From Sympetrum striolatum (Eukaryota > Arthropoda > Insecta > Odonata > Libellulidae), in the NCBI GenBank assembly GCA_947579665.1, contig OX388350.1:80743152-80807151 (forward strand): DNA of 64,000 nt, read 5' to 3'. Positions 57,521-64,000 of this stretch are shown piece after piece. The notes under the pieces were generated by a model. The model searched no databases. It was not told the origin of the DNA and saw only the letters and a program-made list of their open reading frames with translations. The position numbers were made by a program, and so were the translations under genes. Position 1 is the stretch's first letter, and each line of letters opens with the position of its first letter.

Positions 57521-59472
57521 TACAAATACACAATGTCTACTTAATTCAAAAGGTTGGCAGAGGAATAACCCCTTTTGTCGAGGTTAACATAAATTTCTGC
57601 ATCATTTCTGCAAGATTTTTTTAACAATATTTCACGAAGCCTTATGCTCCTTTTTTGTTACCTCTATGTTTTTACCTAAAATTCGAAAGTGGTGTAGGGT
57701 GTTTCCTATGTTACACTATACACTCAAAATATGTATTTCTTCATTTTTTTGGTATGTATCACAGCAGGGGCGTAACCAGGATTTGACTAAGGGGGGAGTC
57801 CAAAGCCATGTCGTAAACACAGAATTGCCTTTAGGTAATTCAGGGGCAGGAAAGCTTTCACCCAAGATGCATAGGAAATGGATACTTATTCATATTTCTC
57901 TTTATATCTTGTGAGTAATTAGTGAAATGTGGAACTACATTTATGTAAACATTCACATAATTATTCTTGTTTTTTTATGTGTCGATGAAGGAGCATTTCA
58001 TAAATGCTGCAGTTATTGTTTGTCATAGTGTGCGATAATTATTAAGAATACGAAGAGAGAAAAAAACTATTTGGGGAAAAATGGTTCTTAATTGAAGCAA
58101 AACATAGGGAAAATTGTTTTACTACATGGTTTCAATCCAAGATTCTGGAAAATGGAATCATTTCACATAATGTTCAACATCAGGATCTCGGAGATCTTCT
58201 CTTAACCTTCTCGGTAATGGGTGAATGTAGAAACAAACTAGTCTCGTTCTTAAGTTCTCGGTAGAAGATTTCACAAGTTATTAATCATGTCAACAACTTA
58301 TCGATCAACTCTTTAAGAATAAATTTTCAATGTTAAAATGTAAGATGCTATTATTTATATTATGTAATTAATATGAAAACAATGGTGCATGGTAATAGGG
58401 CATGGTTGTGTGGAAGACCAATCTCCGATCTTGGTTCCACGGGTGATCTGTTTCGTGTACATAAACCCAATGAAGCACACTTTTGAACCACGTCTATTAC
58501 TTCCGATGACTTCAATGGAAGAAATCATAAAACTAAATTCTGCTAAAATGCAAAATATCCTTTATGGAGACAATGATTTCTTAGGTGATACGGTGGCACA
58601 GCAATATCTTCCGTGGTTACAAAATTAAATGTAGGAGCGTTTGAGTTGCGAGTCATGGGAGCTTTCACCCCTACTCTCTTCAAAGCTACATTGTATTCAA
58701 TGATGCATTGTACATACATTGCGATCTTTTATTGGTTTTAGAATCTCATAGATGACTCGCATCGACTTTATTCTTTGTATTTATGGTTCAGATGACTCTC
58801 GAACTCTAACGTTTACGAGTTTAGTATAGTTTTTAAACTATTGGAGAAATTTCATCTTGTAATAAACAAGAGAAGAATAGTTATGGTGAATAATGTTAGA
58901 AGGTTCCACAAAGTAAAGACTGAAATAGTTCATTATGTATTTGACTAGAAAAGATTCTAGTTTTACCATAGGATTCAACTAAATTATACAGAAGAGACTA
59001 TGTAATATCGTTCAAATCAAATAAGGAACAACATCCAACAAGCTGGTCTTCGCAAAACCATGCCGTTCAAGATAAACGCTACGTCGACACGAGTGGTTTG
59101 ATACCCATCTCTCATCACTAATTTAAATGTGCATCTCATCCCCCTCGTTTCCTCTCCTTCCGCGACTTAAACTATTTTAACTCGCTGCGGCGAGTAATCT
59201 TGTAGCAATCAAGGAGGTTCGTAGGGATCGTAGCTATCGTCTTATCCCATTCATCCTATGATGCGGATAGTGCACTGTTTGTTTTGGACGTTAAAAAGAT
59301 AAAAATGCATAAAAATTTATTTCAATCCAGCCAATAGTTACAACAATAATAAATTACGGCGTGAGTGATAGTCATGACGTTGTCAAAACGGTTTTAAACA
59401 TTGCCATAATGGTGAATAATTGTATTATTGCGTAAATATGGTTGAAATATAACAAACATTATTGCATTCTAT
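57521..59472. other. Non-coding stretch
   Basis: Nothing certain. At 57,769 CAGGGGCGTAACCAGG looks like one terminus of an hAT-type MITE, but no partner end was found. A frame at 58,389-58,628 has no recognisable domain. Confidence 0.45.
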
Positions 59473-59720
59473 CAGGGACGGATCCAGAGGGGTGGTCCAG
59501 GGGGTCCGGACCCCCCCCGAAATATCATTTGTGCCTATTTTTCGAAAATGAAACTCAAATAACGCAAATAAACACACGATTTAATAAGTAATCACTAGCG
59601 AAAAAAATCGAGTTTGTCTAACACAATTCTAACGTCACGTTTAATGAAAGCCGAAGTATCTTTTATTTTAAAATTTTCCGATCGGACCCCCCCCAAAAAA
59701 ATTTTCTAGATCCGTCCCTG
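59473..59720. mobile_element. hAT-like MITE (248 bp)
   Basis: Terminal inverted repeats CAGGGACGGATCCAGA and TCTAGATCCGTCCCTG differ at one base. Internal C-run/G-run ends (GGTCCGGACCCCCC and CGGACCCCCCC) extend the palindromic character. An 8-bp target duplication CATTCTAT flanks it (59,465-59,472 and 59,721-59,728), the hAT signature. No coding content. Confidence 0.9.
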
Positions 59721-59884
59721 CATTCTATACAGTAGTAACTACAACAATATGAGCCATTGTCAAAATGGTCTTTAACATTGTCAAAATGGTAATGTCCCCC
59801 CGTGAAAATTCTGCTGTGACATTTTTACCGCCCACTGAATTCCAGTGTTGCATATTTACCGTGGCATTTTTACCTGTGACATTT
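59721..59884. repeat. TGACATTTTTACCG short repeats
   Basis: The motif (T)GACATTTTTACCGC recurs three times with a related ATTTACCGTGGCATTTTTACC. A small local repeat of unknown origin next to the LINE. Confidence 0.45.
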
Positions 59885-61000
59885 TTACCGCGCACCGAAA
59901 AAATCATCCTTGCACTCGTTAATATAAACCTTTAACTCTGAAAAATTTGCTTTGCGAATTACATATACTTGCCTCGGTGGCTTAAGAGATTTAACCGCTA
60001 CTGCTTTCATCCCCGCCATTATGACATCATGGTCTGAAATACCGACAACTATATCGAGATTAGTTAACAATTGTGGGTGGGATGTGACTAGTAAATCTAG
60101 GAGTCGTTCGAGTATTCGTCATGTTTACCTGTTCTATCGCATGCAACTAGAAAGTATCGATTAATTTTTGAGAAAATTTTCTCTCTCTTCTAGAGTTGGA
60201 GCATGTTAAATTCCACCAATTAATATGCGGTAGGTTAAAATTTCCTCCTACAACTATGATGGGATCTTTTATTTTTCTCCGATTATCTGTAACGTCTCGG
60301 ATAAATCGTCAATACAATTAATTTCGCTATCTGGAGGACGATACAATGAACAAACATAAATCTTACTACCGTTTGGTCTTAGAATCGAGCACCAAATCAT
60401 TTCGCTCCTGCTATTTTCTACAAAATCATCTCGCTGACTAATCAAATGGTTCTTTACAGCAATAAAAAGTCCACCACCTACTCTACCCTGTCTATCTTTG
60501 CGATGTATCACATAATCTGGAGGAAATATCTCTTCGCTTAACCAACTCTCAGATCCTAGTATAATATCCGCGCAAGTGCTCCTTGTAAGGTTAAGAAATT
60601 CCACCTGCTTATTACGTATACTTCTGAAATTCACGACTACTATTTTTAGGTCTCTCAATTTGCACTTTAAATTTGAATTTCTGTTTTGAATAACCGTAAC
60701 GTTTTTTTAATATATTTTCTCTTTATTGTCAATGCTACTGTTTCTATTTCGGGGACTAAGAACATGCGTTTCTATTTGCCTATTTACGTTGGTGTTATCT
60801 ATAATTCCTACCGCTGAATATACTTTCTTAATATTTGTATTCCCCTTTGGAGTTATAGATTGATAAAGATAATAGCCTCGTTGTGGCGCTCTCGGTAAAA
60901 TTCTACTTTCACGGTGTTTGCCTTTTTTTGATACCGCTCTCTCATCTGCTAATGTAACTGTTCGAGTCCCTCCTAGGCTATAGCATGTTCATACTTGGGA
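59885..61000 (-). mobile_element. LINE endonuclease fragment, third family
   Basis: Bases 60,658-60,269 encode KIVVVNFRSIRNKQVEFLNL, the SESWLSEEI active-site Glu motif, RKDRQGRVGGGLFIAVKNHL and KIYVCSLYRPPDS, the N-terminal two thirds of an APE endonuclease. Bases 60,070-59,885 continue with DIVVGISDHDVIMAG, the intact SDH motif, then the linker. The intervening piece is frameshifted. Upstream (60,660 to about 61,000) a minus-strand frame with one stop reads as a basic N-terminal extension. No reverse transcriptase follows: the fragment ends before 59,884. Inactive. Confidence 0.8.
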
Positions 61001-61397
61001 TTGACTAGTCTTACAATTGTACTTTGAGTTTTTCAGTCAATAGCGGGCTTTACCCAAACACGGTTAACCGCGCGCAAACGTTTTAGAGATACCCCCGTGT
61101 TTTTTATTTCACCTCCGTGAAGAACCGAAACTCAACTCAGCAAGCCTGGGACTCAGAGACTTAAATTGTGTATCCCACGCTGAGTAACTACATAGTAGTA
61201 TTTACATTTTATTCAATTGGAGGCTAAATATCTATTACAGCCCCACATTATCTTTAAGCGTTAGTACCTGTGAGTGTGCCAGTTAATGACTTTGTATGAA
61301 ATTAGTTTTTATTACTTTACTATCCTATAATTTCTAGATTACTATTTATAGCAATAGACTATACCATAAACTATATACAAGTGTAATTATAGTTGAC
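61001..61397. other. Non-coding stretch
   Basis: No gene or repeat recognised. Confidence 0.4.
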
Positions 61398-61566
61398 AGG
61401 GGGTTGGGAGTGGGTGGTGAGGGTCTAAGTGGAGCATTGGGCGGGAGGAGTGGGAATGGTTAGGTCAGAGGGAGAAATAGGGTGGGTGAGGTCGAGGGTG
61501 GGGAAGGAGTAGATTGGGTGGAATGGGAGTGGTTGGGGTAGAGGGAGGGATGGAGTTGGGTGGGGT
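61398..61566 (+). repeat. G-rich tract with a quadruplex-type motif
   Basis: About 170 bp of GGG-rich sequence. Bases 61,399-61,423 read GGG-N2-GGG-N3-GGG-N6-GGG, fitting the G3-N1-7 quadruplex pattern; more GGG runs follow. It lies about 220 bp upstream of the first PGRP-like exon on the same strand. The reverse strand resembles the C-rich block at 38,610-38,725. Confidence 0.7.
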
Positions 61567-61665
61567 TTGAGGTATTACCTTAGCTAATTATGAAGTAAAT
61601 AAAAAAATATCCTATTCCTATGAATAAAAAATTATCCTCCCTTAAGACTATAATTGGAGAATTAA

Positions 61666-61706
61666 TAACATACATTTTCGTGTTTTCAACACGAAAATGT
61701 ATGTTA
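61666..61706. other. Perfect 19-bp hairpin
   Basis: TAACATACATTTTCGTGTT and its exact reverse complement are separated by three bases (TTC). It lies 75 bases before the acceptor of the PGRP-like exon. It could be an extruding stem, a small inverted-duplication scar or a structured intronic RNA. Confidence 0.85.
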
Positions 61707-61781
61707 ATACATTTTCATGTTCATTGGAACATAATTCTTGTGAAGGCGGGTTATTTTTACGATATTTCTTTCCTCCCTCAG

Positions 61782-61880
61782 ATACTAAAAGGAAAGACAT
61801 GGTTGAGTTTTCCAACTTCAACGATGCTTTCAAGGATGAAGAAAAGAGGGAACCATGGTTGATTCCCTGCCATCAAAAAG
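61782..61880 (+). pseudogene. PGRP-like gene, upstream exon
   Basis: A 99-base exon between a strong acceptor (TTTCTTTCCTCCCTCAG) and a canonical donor (AAAAAG|GTAAGAT). The frame reads TKRKDMVEFSNFNDAFKDEE, KREPWLIPCHQK. It ends in phase 1, and the exon at 62,817 starts in the complementary phase, giving CHQK-G-KE-MLNIVATTEWGG. This exon would encode the spacer just before the recognition domain, as in long membrane PGRPs. No signal peptide or membrane segment is visible in it; any earlier exons were not found. Confidence 0.55.
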
Positions 61881-62070
61881 GTAAGATAATTCATATTAAT
61901 TGAAAAATATTAACTTCTCCTTGAGTGTTTCAGTGTTTAAGAAATCCAACGTTATTCGTTTTGACGTCAATATTCAGAGATTTTTAATCGACCACTGTTT
62001 ACATTTTCCCTTCTTCGTTTTTAATTACGTGGTTGATTTCCAAAAAATCTCATTATTTTACCTACTTTTT

Positions 62071-62304
62071 TACGATGAAAATTAAGATTTTTCGTGATTT
62101 TGCAAGAAATTACCCATTTACACACGGCTACGTTGCTCAGTCAGATAGGCGGGTGTTTTAAATATCTCAACGGGGGTTGGGTTGGTTTAGGGGTAGGGTT
62201 TCTAGATTTTTGGTAGAAATTCCTACCCCAACCCAACGGCAACGTTGGTATATGTAAATGGGTAATTTCTTGCAAAATCACGAAAAATCTTAATTTTCGT
62301 CGTA
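62071..62304. mobile_element. Foldback MITE in the PGRP-like intron (234 bp)
   Basis: Arms of about 65 bp (62,071-62,136 and 62,240-62,304) are near-perfect inverted copies (ACGATGAAAATTAAGATTTT outward). A second inner inverted pair uses GGTTGGGTTGG / CCAACCCAAC and GGGGTAGG / CCTACCCC. The whole element can fold on itself. It lies inside the intron 61,881-62,816 and has no coding content. Confidence 0.85.
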
Positions 62305-62816
62305 GAACGTGGATCAAAAGACGCTTGTATAACTCTTAGGACGAGTGAGACGACGAAGGTAATAAATTATTGCTCATTTGAATTGTTTATAACTTTTAAA
62401 TCGTATTCCACGCGGTCAGTTTTTACGGTCCCCCCCACTGTCGCGGCTGGGCGCTCCCGAGCTGAAATTCTGATCTAAGGGTCTGGTTTAGGACGGTGAC
62501 CCTCGAAATTTCTACCTGAAAAAAGTAATGGTACAAACCCTGCATAACTACCATGAACCCACATTCCCTTAATAAGGGTTGCTATTTCATCGTTTCAATT
62601 GTACACTTAATATTGAAGGAGGGATTTCTTCTAAAATAATGACTATTCACGTACAAGAAATGTGCAACACACCTTTCCTTAAATGAGCTCAATAATATGG
62701 AAAACCAAAACATGAGGGAAAAAATGAAATATCATGGTTTCATAGCTACGATATCGGTCCATGCAATACCAATGGAACAAATCAAATCTAACCAAATTCA
62801 ATCTCTTCTTTAACAG

Positions 62817-63306
62817 GTAAAGAGATGCTAAACATCGTGGCGACAACCGAATGGGGAGGAAAGGAGAATGTAGCTAGTGAACTGAGAAAACAAGAAGCTG
62901 ATTTACTCATTGTGAATGGCCATGTCTACACTGCTTTTAGTGATAAATACTACGAGGAAATGCGAGATATCTGCAATCCTGAAACTGAAATTTACCTTTC
63001 GTTTAACTTTTGGATATCAGAAGATGGAAAAGTTTTCAAAGGGATTGGATGGAACCGTTTTAGCTAAATTGAAAATGGTGGTTTAGGACCAAGATCCCTG
63101 ATTATAGCATTTATCAAGGAATAAATGGACGCTGAACCGTCTGCGGCAGCGATTAAGGCTTTGCAGGATTTAGTAATGTCAGCAATATGTAAAAAGGAAT
63201 TATCGCTAAACTATAGTCTCATCCCATACTACCTTAAGTACTACTTTTATTCATTGGGCAACGATAGTTTTGAACGAAAAAAAGATAAAAAACATGGCAT
63301 TCATTA
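62817..63306 (+). pseudogene. PGRP domain 1, decayed
   Basis: Starts right after the acceptor TCTCTTCTTTAACAG. Matches the PGRP/amidase_2 fold in order: IVATTEWGG (entry strand), LLIVNGHVY in place of VIIHHTA, FNFWISEDGKVFKGIGWNRF (hallmark FLIG.DG.VYEGRGWN), SLIIAFIKE (SIGISFIGN) and DAEPSAAAIKALQDLV then LSLNYSLIPYY (the C-terminal helix and N-Y-x-L-I strand). Two in-frame stops at 63,065 and 63,122 interrupt an otherwise colinear frame. The Zn-ligand His pair, the Tyr and the C-terminal His/Cys of catalytic members are not preserved. It was most likely a receptor-type non-catalytic domain that is now broken. Confidence 0.78.
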
Positions 63307-63309
63307 AAG

Positions 63310-63825
63310 GAGAATTTGGACTTTCGCGTTCCATGTGAGAGAGTCGAAAGTATAGTCCCCCAAATAATACCAAAAGAGATGTGGAGGAACACTAAACAAA
63401 TATGGGAATTGATGACTCTTTCATACCCAATGGATTACATTGTTATATCACAGGAGTACGCGAGATGCTTCTACAACTGCACGAATTATCTTAATGCATT
63501 AGAGAGAATTTATCACTTACACAATGAAACAATTAAATTATTATTTTTAATTTCCGTAGAGGAAGTACCCACACTTCGTATGTGTACGAAGTCATGGGTT
63601 GGGAGGAGACTTGGGACGAAGGATAACAAAAGAAAAAAGTAATTAGAGTACGATTTTTGGAAAATTTTAACAGCTACGGCCCAAGTAAACCAATGTTCAT
63701 TGCATTAAATTCCTTAATCAAGGATGGTCTACGTTCAGGAAAGTTATCGACACTTTATAATATAGAAAAATAAAAAGACTTGATCCAAGACATTCAGCAT
63801 TTGTGGGGGATTTTCTAGAAAATGA
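63310..63825 (+). pseudogene. PGRP domain 2, decayed
   Basis: Follows domain 1 without an intron. First frame (63,316-63,570): IVPQIIPKEMW, TLSYPMDYIVISQEYARCFY and YLNALERIYHLHNE, equivalent to the IVPR.EWG, VIIHHTA and IQNYHM regions; then FLISVEE. A frame change gives YVYEVMGWEETW (VYEGRGWN). A second change gives NSYGPSKPMFIALNSLIKDG, LRSGKLSTLYNIE, the C-terminal half. DLIQDIQHLWGIF (near 63,780-63,818) resembles the last helix (LY..I.TWPHW). At least two frameshifts. Colinearity across frames makes the family call firm. Confidence 0.75.
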
Positions 63826-63924
63826 AATAAGATAATTAGACAGATACACCGAAAAGTATTAACTTTGATAATCTCTTTCCCTTGTATTACAAAGTTATTT
63901 TTTAGTTCTCTCTTTCCCCGATTC

Positions 63925-64000
63925 ACAAAAGGATTTGGAACATGTATAGTGCCTCATTTAGTACATTTTTAGGGAGAACGGTTTTTGAAGGGCTGGGATG
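63925..64000 (+). pseudogene. PGRP domain 3, fragment cut by the window edge
   Basis: The frame ending at base 64,000 reads RIWNMYSASFSTFLGRTVFEGLG. FLGRTVFEGLGW-type sequence is the PGRP hallmark around the YEGRGWN turn, with about ten residues missing between the helix and the strand. The rest would lie beyond the window. Confidence 0.6.

Noticed and set aside
57769..57830. Complete hAT-type MITE starting CAGGGGCGTAACCAGG
   Set aside because: No matching inverted terminus or 8-bp duplication was found downstream, so at most one end is present.
58389..58628. 79-codon plus-strand frame
   Set aside because: Begins at a plausible ATG but has no domain, splice signals or neighbouring exons.

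Overview
The window is eukaryotic, almost certainly nuclear DNA of an arthropod. The evidence is an AT-rich tandem satellite, Tigger/pogo and piggyBac DNA transposons, several APE-type LINEs, two tRNA-derived SINE families, GT-AG introns, and a decayed gene with tandem peptidoglycan-recognition (PGRP) domains. I cannot resolve the order or species from sequence alone. I see no intact host protein-coding gene. The short open frames in the left 25 kb are by-products of repeat sequence.

Bases 1-25,685 are one satellite array with a monomer of about 91 bp and roughly 210 monomers. It is organised into a much larger higher-order unit of about 8.47 kb. Copy A lies at about 150-8,625. Copy B lies at about 8,626-19,548 and returns to about 8,471 bp once two later insertions are removed. 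The remainder, 19,549-25,685, is a mosaic of rearranged pieces ending in visibly older edge monomers. Seven copies of one non-autonomous mobile element sit in the array. Four share identical flanks and were amplified together with the satellite. Two were inserted after the duplication, and their empty sites survive in the paralogous unit. One is truncated. The element has a fixed 5' TCTGATG end, a 3' terminal hairpin, an A-run target, a (CAGA)n or (GT)n tract and internal 178-bp tandem repeats. Structurally it resembles Helentron-derived (HINE/DINE-1-like) elements.

Bases 25,700-37,860 form a large inverted duplication. Two arms of about 1 kb, 26,025-27,163 and 35,611-36,616, face each other across 8.4 kb, each joined on its outer side to a piece of the same LINE family. 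The spacer holds a 3.4-kb Tigger transposon with TA target duplications and a wrecked transposase, plus SINEs. One SINE sits in the left arm with a 10-bp target duplication, and the right arm keeps the empty site.

Bases 37,861-51,500 are AT-rich. They hold a degenerate tandem repeat of about 0.7 kb (best seen at 42.0-50.4 kb) split by a piggyBac element (42,815-45,603) with TTAA duplications. Its transposase is nearly complete but carries one frameshift and one stop. Bases 51,500-61,000 hold an unidentified minus-strand pseudogene, weak exon candidates, two further LINE endonuclease fragments and an hAT-like MITE.

Bases 61,782-64,000 carry the only recognisable host-gene family. A PGRP-like exon is spliced in matching phase to a decayed PGRP domain, followed directly by a second frameshifted domain and the start of a third at the window edge. 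A foldback element lies in its intron, and a 19-bp hairpin and a G-rich tract lie just upstream.
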